From: Isoetes taiwanensis
Taxonomy: Eukaryota > Streptophyta > Lycopodiopsida > Isoetales > Isoetaceae
Assembly: GCA_021234155.1 (NCBI GenBank)
Contig: JAJEKV010000114.1
Span: 1,005,654 to 1,069,653 of the forward strand
Direction: 5' to 3'
Length of the DNA stretch: 64,000 bases
Shown here: positions 12,160-23,328 of the stretch, in pieces
How positions within the stretch are numbered: position 1 is the first letter of the stretch
How the letters are laid out: each line of letters starts with the position of its first letter
The notes under the pieces: generated by a model
What the model saw: the letters and a program-made list of their open reading frames with translations, nothing else
What the model was told of the DNA's origin: nothing
The model's database searches: none
Program-made: the position numbers and the translations under genes

Positions 12160-13020
12160 CGTGCATGGGGTGGGCACATTTTCAAATTAGCCATGCACGT
12201 GATCATATACCCTTGATTCTAAATCTTAAGAAATATTTGGAATCTAAATCTTGGATACGATAAGGGGCAATATAGAAGGGTTGACGTTTAATAAAAAAGA
12301 CATCATATATTTATAACCATTAATGCTCCAGCGGATTGCATTAGAAAAATATTGCCTCATAAATGCGGTTCGCATACAGTTCAGCTGACTACAATTCCTA
12401 TGTGTTAGTTCAGCTGACTACAATTCCTCTGTGTTTGACGGGCAAGGGGCCGTGATGGCATAGCCACGACCATTCCTTCGCATCAGACCTAGAATAAGAA
12501 ATCCCAAGAGGAGCAGGATGAATGTCTTCCCTGCTACCCTGCTGGATGAAGATTGAAGGCCATAGCTGCTTTCAGACAATCGGTCGGGCTGATGAATTGG
12601 GTGCCCTTGTTAGCCATCATAAGATAATAATCGTTCCTATTGAAGCTGGAATCTCATATTTTGGGAAGATTGCAGGGAATAAATGTCCGCATTGCTCAGA
12701 TTTGAAGGTCCGGTATGCATTATAATAATAGATATGGTAGTTTCCTATTCGCATGAGGATCAGCTAACTTGTTTAGAACTTTCAATTTTTTCTAAACTGT
12801 GGCTTGGCAGTTCCAATGAGTTGGGTCTTTTAATGAATGCAGGCTCTCATATTGTGGGCATAGATGTTACCGTTTGCATTTTGAGCAATGTAGAAGTAAT
12901 ATAAGAAGTAATGAATTGCAGTGCCAGGAAATTTCAGGATTTGTCATACCGTAGTTTGGCATTATCTTATCTTATTCTTGGTAGCCTTTTAATATTTGGT
13001 TATTGTGTTTGGTGATGGTT
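12160..13020. other. Spacer with one exon-like plus-strand stretch
   Basis: 12522-12715 reads as a plausible exon (contains KIAGNKCPHCSDLKV) followed by GT near 12712. No family was recognised. It could be an upstream exon of the hydrolase pseudogene, but the link is not established. Confidence 0.3.
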
Positions 13021-13123
13021 CTTATCTTATCTTATCTTATCTTATCTTATCTTATCTTATCTTATCTTATCTTATCTTATCTTATCTTATCTTATCTTAT
13101 CTTATCTTATCTTATCTTATCTT
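13021..13123. repeat. (CTTAT)20 microsatellite
   Basis: Twenty perfect tandem copies of CTTAT plus CTT. Three to four degenerate copies lie just upstream, near 12963. Confidence 0.97.
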
Positions 13124-13840
13124 TAAGTGATATCTGCATGTTGGCAACATACCTTCTCATAGGACTCAGGTAGTGCATCTCCTCCAAGTGGTTTTTCTCT
13201 GCATTTTTCGTTCCCCAACACAAGAAAAGTACCAATTTAAACACTCGTGTTCCTCCATTAAAATTGCTTTTTCCTATTACCTAAACCTTCTATGCCCATA
13301 GATGGAATGACTTGAGCATAACCCTTTTGGATTCAATGAAAGCTTTTTGCAGTAAATGGTACTGATCTGTCAGATGTTAATGTATGCAACTTGTGCAAAC
13401 TAAGCTAACAATACATAATTTGAAATTGTTGCATAAGCCTGTTGTGTTCCTGCAGGTTCCATTCCATAATTGTGAGGCAGGAAGATAATGCCATGCAAAT
13501 GCATTTACCTATTGCATCGTTCCAGTTCTTGATTTGTGTAAGCCCATGTTTGCTAGAGTGAAGAAATTTACTGGATTATATTTCTCAAAATTGAATAGTA
13601 TTGGTACTAAGCATCTAAACTATTGCAAGTTTTTCATGTCTCCAGATCCAGACACTCCTTTTACACAAATGAATGGTAGTAACCCCAGCCCTTAACCCCA
13701 GATGCCATATTATTAGCTGAAGCCTCAACATTTTTTGAATGCATTCAGAGTCCATATAGCTGCTCCAAACAACTCAAGATTATCTTCTTGCTGCTTGCTA
13801 CAACTCCAAAATGCATGCTTCACATGTGCAACAAGCAGAG

Positions 13841-14438
13841 TGATCCAATTCATGCCGGAATTGGATCATATTCTGCTTGGGCTTCCATGAAATACATTCC
13901 TAACAGGTACATTCTCAAGTCTTTTTTCCTAAAAAAATAGACCTTTATTAAGCTTTGTTCTTGAAACAGGCTTGCCGGAGTAGCTATGGTGGAGCCAATG
14001 ACAAATGTTTGGTGGAAAATTATACCTTTGTCGGCAGCGCACAAGGCAATTTCTGCTCTTCCCAAACCAGAAAGCATGCAGTGCTATTGGCACATCATGC
14101 TCCATGGCTTCTGCATTGGTGGATGACTGACAATTTGATTCCTAAGAATGATTCAAGCAGGGTACATTAAGCATCAAATTCGTTCTTTGATGCAAATTGA
14201 ATTCTGTTTTCTACAGAGATGAGAATTCTCTTGAAATAAAACATTTGCAGGTACAAATGGGCATAAGAAGGCAAAGATTGGAAGACTCCATGAGGAAGGA
14301 CAGGATTTTACAATTTGGGAATTGGAATTTTGAACCAGAACAACTGCATGGTTATTTTAAGGATGAAAGTCGTGCAAAAGTCCATATAATGCAGAAGTCA
14401 ACTACCACCTCTTGTGGAAATCCCAACCCTCTTGTGAG
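13841..14438 (+). pseudogene. Alpha/beta-hydrolase superfamily pseudogene (C-terminal exons)
   Basis: Three exons match the plant alpha/beta-hydrolase family with the KYIPHRLAG block. The first ends at 13906 with YSAWASMKYIPN. The second is 13970-14161, with LAGVAMVEPMTNVWW and then HHAPWLLHWW. The third is 14251-14438, with QFGNWNFEPEQLHGYF and VHIM. Splice sites are GT/AG and the phase is kept between the first two exons. The second exon changes frame near 14085, between the two conserved blocks, which marks a frameshift. The N-terminal nucleophile region was not recognised. The assignment rests on remembered family motifs. Confidence 0.65.
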
Positions 14439-14611
14439 GTTTTATGGCATTTTGATCAAATATATTCCCTTAGCTTTAAAAGACTTCAGAGTGAAGATAA
14501 TCCACATTTTACAGTTTGCTACCATTAAATGCTTCACTTCGCAATTTTTGCAACCTGACAATGTTTGAAAGGAAATACAGTTAAGAGCAATGTCTATGAT
14601 CATCCATTCAG

Positions 14612-14689
14612 GCTAATGCACTAATAAAACAAAGTAGGCTGATTCAACTGCAAGTTGAAGCTCTTGGGTTAATCTGGCAACGTAGCTGG
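14612..14689 (+). other. Isolated exon-like segment
   Basis: A 78-bp open segment bounded by TTCAG and GTAAGT. It encodes 26 residues containing QLQVEALGLIWQ. The splice signals are good, but no family is recognised and it does not fit the hydrolase C-terminus. Confidence 0.35.
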
Positions 14690-15432
14690 GTAAGTGGATT
14701 TAAAAGCTGCTTGTCTGCTTGTGACTTATATAGAAGAAACTACTCTAGTTAGTGCATTTAAATTACTCTCACATTACTTCTTGAACATCCCCTAAATTTT
14801 TCGTTAGGTGGAAAAAAACTTCAGATAGATAAGGAAACAACGATTCCCTACGAGGTTTAATGCTGTAATATAGTGGTGTACGGTGCCATGCATGCTTTCC
14901 TGAGTAAGATTGTTCTTTTGGGTTTGATTTTTGAATTTCAATTTGTTTTTTCGGGTTGATACTGTTGAATTAAGCATGGGGGTATTGTCGATTGAAAGCA
15001 CAAGAAGAGTGATGATGAGGAGATTTAGTATCTATTCTGTTCATCAGTGGGAGAGAAGGGATGATCAGATGCACAGCCAAGAGTTGCATTTTTCAAAGTT
15101 TTTTTTACAACCGTGGAGAATGTACATCAAATAGCTGCCTAGCAAGTAGCTGCATTTTAGTTATATGGGCAGGTCGGTAGAGACTCATTGCAGTCTCATG
15201 CTGCCATCCTATCACCGTAATTGCCATATTTAGAGTAATAACATATTTAGAGTAATGTACAAAACATCTTTTACTGCTGCAAAACACCCACTGTTACAGA
15301 AAACCATGATCAAGAAGCTCAAATAGCGGCCACCTGCACAACAAAGCCAATGTTTAGTGGGCTGCAAGTAGGTGTTCCAATTAAGCCAATGTAATTGCAA
15401 ATTCACAAAGAGACACTCTTCACAAACCTTCA

Positions 15433-16032
15433 CTATTCCATAAACCACAAGAAGCTTTCATCCATCGAGTTCTTTAGGCAGGGCTTACACCGTCCGAATT
15501 CATCTACCTCCCCCTCAGTAACAAAACAAAGGCAGCTCTTGCAAAGGAACGTATTATCAATCCCAAGCATGTATGGCAGAATGGCAAGCTCAGGATCCTT
15601 TTCCACCAGAATGTTGGTCAGTTGAAACGGTGGTTCAACCTCAGTATTTTCTTGTAGATCTCCGGGTAAGTCAAAAAAGCAGTCTAATTCAAAGAAATCA
15701 TCATTTTCAGGCAAAGCAAACTCGAACTGAGGCAAATCCAAGCCATCACACGACCCTTCCATTGCATTAGAAACAAAGGTATCAGACCCATCACCCATTT
15801 TTGCAGTGTTAGCCACCTCCATACCGCCACTGTCATGAATTCCCTGTTCACCATCATCCAAAATCCAACTATCGACCATCACTAGTATGTCGATCCTGAT
15901 CCTCTTATGCAATGGAAGATGATCTTCCAGAGAACCAGAGATGGTCTCATGGAATTTTCTCTTCTTTGAATCCATAGCACACAAAGAGCCCAGCCGTTGC
16001 TGGGTTTTATAGAGACGTTGCCCATCAGTCAA
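15433..16032 (-). CDS. Unrecognised small nuclear-type protein with C-terminal Cys pairs
   Basis: Intact frame of 199 residues, or 180 from the second Met (MDSKKRKFHE). Features seen are a KKRK basic patch near the start, an acidic Phe/Leu-rich middle (DDFFELDCFFDLPGD), and a C-terminal CxxC...CxxC arrangement (CKSCLCF, then CKPC) that could bind zinc. Composition is protein-like throughout. I do not recognise the family. The downstream sequence shows no further exon I can defend. It is a candidate host gene wedged between repeats. Confidence 0.5.
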   Translation of the reverse strand: MTDGQRLYKTQQRLGSLCAMDSKKRKFHETISGSLEDHLPLHKRIRIDILVMVDSWILDDGEQGIHDSGGMEVANTAKMGDGSDTFVSNAMEGSCDGLDLPQFEFALPENDDFFELDCFFDLPGDLQENTEVEPPFQLTNILVEKDPELAILPYMLGIDNTFLCKSCLCFVTEGEVDEFGRCKPCLKNSMDESFLWFME

Positions 16033-16265
16033 TCAATGATCAGCTTGCAATTAAGCCGTATATTCCTCTAAGATCAGTACGAGGCTCCAATCTCATTCAA
16101 TCCCATCCACTATATCCAATATGACATCCGACCAGATTATTACGGGGATTAGCTGCCTACCATTCCTTTCCTGTCTCAGTCATTTACAGTTAGCAATCAT
16201 TTAGACCATCAAGGCATTATTATTTAGCATAATGCAATCATTTATTTTTAGCATAAAGGTGTAAT

Positions 16266-16357
16266 CCACGTGTCGCCCCCAAAATTTTTGCTGGCGAAAA
16301 AATATTAGCATCCACGTGTCGCCCCCAAAATTTTTGCGGGCGAAAAAATATTAGGAT
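16266..16357. repeat. 46-bp tandem repeat, two copies
   Basis: CCACGTGTCGCCCCCAAAAT units start at 16266 and 16312 and differ at a few bases. Each contains a CACGTG core. Confidence 0.9.
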
Positions 16358-16388
16358 CAAACAAAAATGGCATTTGCTTTATATATGT

Positions 16389-16790
16389 AGTGATAAGGAT
16401 GAAAAAAAGTTTATTCATCAATAGTATATATTAGAAGATGCACATATCTCGTCTAGCTATGTTAGCACAAGAAAATGCTCCTGAAATAATAATCATACAT
16501 TAAATACAAATAGTTCATTTTTTAATGCATGTGTAGTTGCCTCTTAAGGGATGCCCAAATGACATGAACTTTGATCAATTAATACATAACAAATAAAGAT
16601 AGTTCTTTTTTCATGCCCGGTTAGTTGGTTCTCAAGAAGTTCCTAAATGACATGAACTGCCTCTCCCTAAACAAGAAACCCATAAAAACAAAGAGCTAGA
16701 GGGGGGAGAGCAAGGGAATGATGCCTCTTTTGATATGTTATGGTATCTTGGCTTAGACACTACATACCTATATATCCAGGAAAAGGTTTT
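16389..16790. repeat. Dispersed repeat copy (partner at 32376-32770)
   Basis: About 400 bp closely similar to 32376-32770, including AAGTTTATTCATCA, CACAAGAAAATGCTCC and GACACTACATACCTAT. A third diverged tail occurs near 34370-34480. This copy abuts the LINE poly(A) tail. Confidence 0.75.
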
Positions 16791-16807
16791 TTTTTTTTTT
16801 TTTTTTT

Positions 16808-16890
16808 TGGGGGAATAGGATAGGATAGGATAGGATAGGATAGGATAGGATAGGAGGATAGGATAGGATAGGATAGGATAGGATAGGATT
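16808..16890. repeat. (GGATA)n microsatellite at LINE 3' end
   Basis: About fourteen GGATA units, with one imperfect unit, sit next to a T21 tract. On the LINE sense strand this is (ATCCT)n followed by poly(A). Confidence 0.93.
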
Positions 16891-18424
16891 CTTGAGTCGT
16901 TGTGGTCCCATTGCTACTGCATAAGCCAAGTGCGGTAGACGATCATCATCCATATTTACCACCTTCTGGAAATACACGATGTGTCTATCAAGGGTCGTTA
17001 CCGGCGGCGGAAACCCCGCTCTCCCCGCAACAAAATTTGATAGGGGACCGTGGATTTCACTCCGAGTGCCTGTGCTAAGAAGGTTTTCTGCACCTGTTCT
17101 AAGTCGCTCCAAGTAGCAAGGGACACCACTAGGCCCCAAACTTCAACCCCGTACAAAAGAACGGGCTCTACCAATACCCTGAACAGATGTGCCTGATGTC
17201 CCCAATCATAAATTCTGCTCTGTGGTTATTGTTTTGCATTACATAAAGTGCTTTCCAGCCTGCTTCTACACGCAATCTTATGGAAGTGTCCCAGCATAGT
17301 GTAGAAGGAAACTCCACTCCCTGATACTTGTAGGTGGGTGTCACCTCCACTTGTTGCCCTCGATAAGTGAATGAAGGGGGCCTTGGATGGCGCGAGGATG
17401 AGATTAGGACCACCTTAGTCTTGGCAGTTGACGCTCATGTCTGCGGGCTCTCGCGTAATATATCCGAGCATCTAGGTGAGACTGCATATCCTTTGGAGTG
17501 TGAGCTAAGAGGTCAACATCATCTGCATAGATGAGTTGCCTGATGACATAATGCAAAAGTTGGGTCCCGCCACCCCCATTGTCCATGAGCCAGTGTTCCA
17601 ACTGGTCAATGTACAGACCAAACAATGTTGGGGAAAGAGGACATCCCTGGAGGACCCCAATACTGCTAGTGAATGGTTGTTCCGTCATCCGCATCTGACC
17701 TGAACAACTCTCATACAATCTGTATACTGCATTTTGCATATCCACAAGAACCTCCAGTTGCCGCAGTCTTTCCCATAACTTTTCCCGAGGCACAGTGTCA
17801 AAAGCCTTCGCAAAGTCAACAAAGCAACAATACAGGTCCCGCCGACGGTTTCTGCTATCCTCAACCAAGTCCTCAATGTGAAGATATGATCAATGGTTGA
17901 ATGCCGGGGTCTGAACCCCGCTATGCGAGAGCTCGCGACACCTGTTTTCTTCGCCCACCGGTCAACTGTTGCTCAATAATGCCAGCTAGCAGTTTGGCAA
18001 ACACCGAACTGACCATGATTGTTCGGTAATTGATTGGACTATGTGGATCTCCTGCCTTGTAAATGGGGACAACTCTGCTTGTGGTCCACTGCTAGGGGAA
18101 TCCTTCCTGTAGTGCTCTGTTGAACATAGCGGTTAGGACTGGTACCATAGGCTCCCCTGCCCACTTGAGCAACTCTGCCTGCATACCATCCAGGTCCGTT
18201 GCTTTCTCATTGGCCAAACGCTGCAGACCCTGGGTAATATAATCCTCTGTGATTTCTAATGTCGGACCATTCTGTGGGGGTATGAGTGCTCGTGTCCCTT
18301 GAGGATCAGCTGCAAGTATTGTTCCCACTGAAGAAAGCACGATACTGTGTGGTGGCATTTGGGCGCATTGCAGGATCTGTGATCTGGCAGAGCCGGCATT
18401 TGTATTCCTTACACTCAGCATCAA
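16891..18424 (-). pseudogene. LINE reverse transcriptase, broken
   Basis: Copies LINE RNA at the target nick. Motifs in order: ATDLDGMQAELLKW, FVDFAKAFDTVPR, GVLQGCPLSPTLFGLYI and the catalytic LIYADDVDLLA near 17510-17540. The post-RT region YKYQGVEF and GWKALYVMQNN follows. Frames switch near 18090, 17870 and 17410-17170, so the copy is inactive. The C-terminal Cys/His finger present in the family (see 52.05 kb) is absent. Confidence 0.85.
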
Positions 18425-19496
18425 ACCCCTGATTATGCAAGAATGTTGCAGTCCCCGTGATACTTCTCGGGCATGCTATCCCAAAACATCTTTCTGCGAC
18501 AGTACCAAGTAGCTCAATCAGCTGACCCGTTTGTTTCTCTAGCGTGGGGGCCTGCAAAATTCCTGAAAGGTCATCTATGAGCATATCAGCATAATCCTTT
18601 GCCTGCTCATAATCCAATCGCAAGTGAGGTATACGAAGAGCTGCCGTAGAAGGGGTTCTAGCAGCCTGCCAAGCCAACTGCAGGTAGAGTGGAAGGTGAT
18701 CTGAGTCGGTCTCCTCATCTCTACTGTCTGTGCCTACCCAAAAGTGGTTGATCAAATGTACATCCTGCTCAGCGACTAATAGATAGTCCACCACACTAGA
18801 TCCTCCACCCTGATTCTCTTGTCTGCAGGTGCACTTACAGGAGGAAGGCCACTATGCCAGGCCATTACAAATTACCAAGTCAAAGACACCACATAGTAGA
18901 AGCAACTGCCTGCCAAAGCGCATGACCTGACTATCATCTGATGTTCGTTGCCAAACCGCCTCCGCGGGGCGCAGCTGTAACACATGCTGAGCCAAAGGAT
19001 CAAGTCTCATGGGCTGCTCTACTCCTGTTCGTGCATTGAAGTCTCTAAGGAGTATCACACTACCCAACTGTCTATGTTGCTGTATGTCATCATATAGATC
19101 GATATATGGAGCTAGCCTGTCCACATCTGAGTGGGCATGGTAAAAGTTGCTTTCTGCATGTGGAAAGTAGCAAGCAACCAAGAAGAGAGGGTTGCCACTA
19201 CAATTCTGGACCCGCACCCACAAGTACCAGTTGTGTCTGTCAATCTTGTGCAGGAAGACCGACTGTGCCAAAGACTCCCGGTAATAACAAGCAACCCCTC
19301 CATGTCCCCTCTTGCCTGTGCAGCTATTGAAGACTGAGAAATGTTGATAGCCTAGAAGATCGGGTAGCCTGTGTCCCGCGTGCTCCCATGTCTCCATGAG
19401 GAAGATGAGATCCATATCTGCAGCAACAGAGTTGAGACTATCCCCCTTCTGCCATGGGAAACCTCGACAATTCCAGGAGACCACCCGAAGGCACAT
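18306..19496 (-). pseudogene. LINE APE-type endonuclease, broken
   Basis: Nicks target DNA for target-primed reverse transcription. The start VVSWNCRGF, LMETWEH, GHGGVACYYRE, ILLRDFNARTG (LGDFNAR-like) and the catalytic SDHLPL are all visible. A frame change near 18800-18850 separates the last motif from the others. Confidence 0.85.
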
Positions 19497-19499
19497 TCC

Positions 19500-19947
19500 C
19501 TATTTGTTAGTAGCAGAGGCATGCGCAGATTGAGTTGTGGGGGGAGAGTGGGAAGTGGTAGCAGACTGAGTCATGCAGACAGAGTGAGAAGCAGTAGGGG
19601 TTGGGGCAGAGTGAAAAGCAGTAGGAGTTGGGGGTGGCATATGACTGGGGAGTAGTGGCAGTGGCAGCAGGGCGTGGGGCTGGAGCAGACGGTGGAGGAG
19701 CATGATCAGAGGAGGTGGGGGCTGCAGCTGAATGGCCCGGAGGGTCTGCAGCAACATTCGGTGAGCGAAAAATGTGCATCTTGCCTCGAACTAGTCCCGC
19801 AGCTCCTACTTGACAGCGGATGCCTCGAACCTTGGTGAGCTCACGCCCGCGGGACTCTTGTTGTGCTGGGGTGAGGTCTCGGTCCACATACAAGGATGTT
19901 CTCTTCAATTGCTTGCCCTGGCGCAGTATGGCATCCCATACTTGCAT
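19500..19947 (-). pseudogene. LINE ORF1 C-terminal fragment
   Basis: Contains DAILRQGKQLKRTSLYVD and DLTPAQQESRGREL, the pattern of LINE ORF1 RNA-binding domains, then a Pro/Ser/Ala-rich tail. It ends four bases before the endonuclease ORF starts on the same strand. The N-terminal part is missing. Confidence 0.65.
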
Positions 19948-20060
19948 ATCTGCTACTGTGAATATGACAATACGGTTGTAGGCAGAACGTCGAGCACCAT
20001 GACGGCTAGCTCATCCCAAAACTTATCCTTTTTCCTATATTAAATTGGAATCTATACAAG

Positions 20061-21959
20061 GTGCTGCGCACGGAGGGTTGCCCTCCATGGCCGGAGAGTG
20101 AAGTGGCTTAAGTTGTAGTTGTAGACAATAGAGTGTTTGAATCGAAATTGCTATTTTAAGACATTCACATTTTGTGAAGGTGATGGTTCGCATTTGCATT
20201 ACTAAGTTCTGCTTAGGTGTTGAGGTGTTGTTGGAGTAGGATGCAGTTGGACATATAGGGTAGAATTACCCTATATTTCCAAAAATTGTCCCAAGAAGCC
20301 TCTAGATTCTCCAAGATTCTATGTGATTTTATGAGACTTAGCAAGATTCCATGAAGGCTTCCCCGAATTCCCTTAGGTTCTCCAAGATATTATGTATATT
20401 CCCATAGATTGACTTAGATTCTCTTAAATTTTATGAGATACCTTTAGGTTCGCTTACATTCTTTTAGATTTTGTAAGATTTTCTTAGATTTTATGAAGGT
20501 TGTAAGAATTTGTGCATTAGAATGAAGTTATAGTTGTTGCATGGAATTCAAGCACCATTGGGTTGATGCACATGTAAGAGACCATGTGAGAAGAGTTCAT
20601 GGTTTATTAAGTATATTTGTTCTATCTATAATAATGTGTGAGAATAGTAGGGTGGGTGGTTGTTTGTCTATCATTAATGTTTCTTCAAGTTTCATGATGC
20701 AAATAGAAGGAAGGAAGGAAGAAATGTAAGTGGGCCAAAAGAGTGTACATTTAAGACGTTTTTTATGGTTCATGGTTATAGTGAAGGTTGTTTATTGTTT
20801 AAAGCAGTATTAAATAACCTAAGGTGACTATTCATGGCTGTAAAAATTCTACAATTATACTCAGAAAACCCAAGGTAATTATTTATGATCCTAGAAATTC
20901 GATCATTGAGTAAATAGGTGGGTCGCCGCTAGGAGATCTAGTTGTTGTATAGGGTTTATTATTCGGAATTATATTGTTCTTGTGATGCAAGTGCAAGTAA
21001 CGATCCAAAGAGATTTATTTTAGATGTAACGGGGCATAAGTTGCAGAATATGCAACGCTCAGCAGCATCTCTCCATGTTGGGCTCCAATAACTAAAGTCT
21101 ATCCCCAAATAACATGCATAACCACAGGGAAAATGAGCCCAACAATAACTAGTCACCCTAAATTTGCCAACTTAGATGCATTTCAATTTGATCTCAAACC
21201 CTGGATAAGTTACAAAGAACAATATCTTCGCCCATGTAGTAATGCATGTCAGAAGAAAAGTCTGAGCTCAAGAAACATGCATGACCGTGGGAGACAAAAC
21301 ACCCAGTTTATTCAACTGTGTCACCTCCATAAATTCCAAATCATTACCATAGCTAGCAAGCAAGCAAGTTCCATAATATGCACAATGCGAACATTCCCAG
21401 ACTGTTCCCCTGCAATAAATCAAACCATCACATTAAACAACGTGCAAGCAAGCTACACAACTTAATTTCATACCAAACCCTCCATAAGTTACATCTTCCT
21501 CTCATTAATGTGAATGAAATGACTAGATGTGTGTGTTAACCTTCAGGCCTGCTACGCAAAAAATAACACTTTGCACCATGGTTACGCAAAAAATAATGAA
21601 CTTTTTTAAACACCTGGGCACAGAAAGAACAAAGCACATCATTATGCAAGTACCTGATCCATGAAAGAACCCTGAAATTCTTATAATAGCCTTGTAGCCG
21701 TATGCCAATACCATTAGCCTTGCTACAATCTTATACTCTTGAGTACAAGGAGGACAAAGTCGTTAAGAAGTTACCCATTTTATTTTATCAGGTGAGAAAG
21801 GTACAATCCCATGTATACACTATTGCATGCAGCAATCAACCAACCGATTTTATCAAGCGAGAAAGCTACAATCCCAGGTATACGCTATTGACATGGCTCT
21901 TCAGGATCAACAAATCTACTGAGCGCATGCAAGCAAGTTATTCGTTGCGTATCTATACA
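20061..21959. other. Non-coding spacer with degenerate repeats
   Basis: 20270-20510 is a degenerate array of TTAGATT/CAAGATTCTATG-type units. A possible minus-strand coding scrap at 21530-21640 (KKVHYFLRNHGAK) is unassigned. Nothing else was recognised. Confidence 0.4.
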
Positions 21960-23111
21960 GTAAGATACTTCATATCAGCTTCCGAATGGTCCATCTGTGC
22001 ATCGATATTAACATTGACACTCCCTCTAAGCTCATTGTCTGTTATTTCATCATCATTTTCAGTGTCAATGTCGTCATTACCCTCATCAATATCACTTTGC
22101 ACATGTTCACCATGAGCAAAACTAATGGAGTCTCATGTTCTTTTCACATGTCAAGCTCAATTTTTGTTGAATCATCAATTAAGCGCATAGATTGTTGTCC
22201 TTCTGTAGTCATAGCATCAATATCAGCAGTATAGCTTCTGGTGATATTTATGTCAAAAAATGCAGCAACAACTTATCAGTGCCCAACAATCAACCATTTG
22301 CATACCACAAAACATGGTAATTTGATACCTTGGCTGTGTCAAGCAATGGCTCTTGTTTTGCATAACTGGAGTGTTGGAAACAGGGCCCATATATTTGTAC
22401 CAAACTCTTAAGGTCTTTGAACTGATGTTCTGGTGACAAAACCAAACCTGCACTGTAGAGATTATTAGGCAAAAGAAAGCATGTAATTATTACGAAAGAA
22501 CAACCACTGATCTTCATACATTTGACCGTGGTTTGCTAATGGGTGCAAGAAACAGCCTTCGTGGTTCATCTTCAAGAGCCTTTGAAGGCAAATGCATAAA
22601 ATACTTATCCATACACTCGACTACATCAATGCCAAAACACCTGACATCTCAGACAGTTTCTTTATACTTGTACTTCGCAGCACATTTCTTATCATATCTG
22701 CATAACTACAGGTCTGGTAAGACTTTCCAACATAAGCAAGACGGGAAAGAAGTTAAATAACACTATGTTGCAATTTGATGTGAGAGGCTATAACAAGTTC
22801 TGCTGGCATAGTTATCAGATAACTTACTCCCAAAAAGGGCTCCCTTTTTCATCTGCACCCCTTCGGAATTCGAGGTCAGTTGTGTCATAGAGCTCCATAT
22901 ATCCATATCTATGGAACTTGTGAATGGAGTAATAACATAGACGTCTTGCTAATCCATGTGCATGTGTCATTTGATTTGCTGGATGACGTAATATTCCTTC
23001 TTCAGAAGCTTGCATTATCCTCCACCAGTATTCAAATTCCTGGTGACGGGCATGGGGCACAGGCTTGAGGCAAAAACTCAAGGAAACAGATGATGGAACT
23101 TTCCTTGACAC
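21960..23111 (-). pseudogene. Unrecognised multi-exon gene, damaged
   Basis: Four coding-like blocks lie in order on the minus strand: 23111-22828 (EFEYWWRIMQASEEGILRHP...YGYMELYDTTDLEFRRG, GTAAGT donor); about 22640-22510 (CFGIDVVECMDKYFMHLPSK, ALEDEPRRLFLAPISKPRSN); about 22455-22333 (GLVLSPEHQFKDLKSLVQIY); and about 22250-21965, an acidic tail (DIDEGNDDIDTENDDE) with a TGA and a frameshift. The second block faintly resembles DUF3504/tyrosine-recombinase-derived proteins. That is a guess and the function is unknown. A downstream-exon relationship with the methyltransferase gene is unlikely. Confidence 0.4.
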
Positions 23112-23328
23112 GCATTTTCCTTAGGCTTCAGCTTTCTTGAAAAGCATTATATGTTCGCATTTTTCAGCAGGTCATTGTAAGAGACGATAATCTAAGCTCC
23201 TGAATTTAGGCTTCCAGCTCTGTTAGTGAATATTCACTTAATAGACGTCATGTATGTTGCTATCCAGACAAAGAACATACAACGTGCATGTACCTACAGA
23301 AAGCAGAGAAGCTATGGAGGCTCCTTAC

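Larger units (their letters stand above)
16798..20010 (-). mobile_element. LINE (non-LTR retrotransposon), minus strand, 5'-truncated
   Basis: The order along the minus strand is ORF1 C-terminal part (19947-19500), APE endonuclease (19496-18300), RT (18424-16900), then an (ATCCT)n array and poly(A) at 16798-16890. Several frameshifts and stops are present. The 5' side runs into a dispersed repeat near 20020-20060. The RT reading frame passes straight into the pentanucleotide tail after GPQRLK. The related copy at 52.4 kb continues there with another ~190 codons, so the 3' coding end is missing here. Confidence 0.85.

Noticed and set aside
13021-13123. Tandem repeats as a CRISPR-like array
   Set aside because: Simple pentanucleotide microsatellite in plant nuclear DNA, without unique spacers.
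16768-16900. PILSYP peptide repeat at the end of a reading frame
   Set aside because: It is the translated (ATCCT)n microsatellite at the LINE tail.
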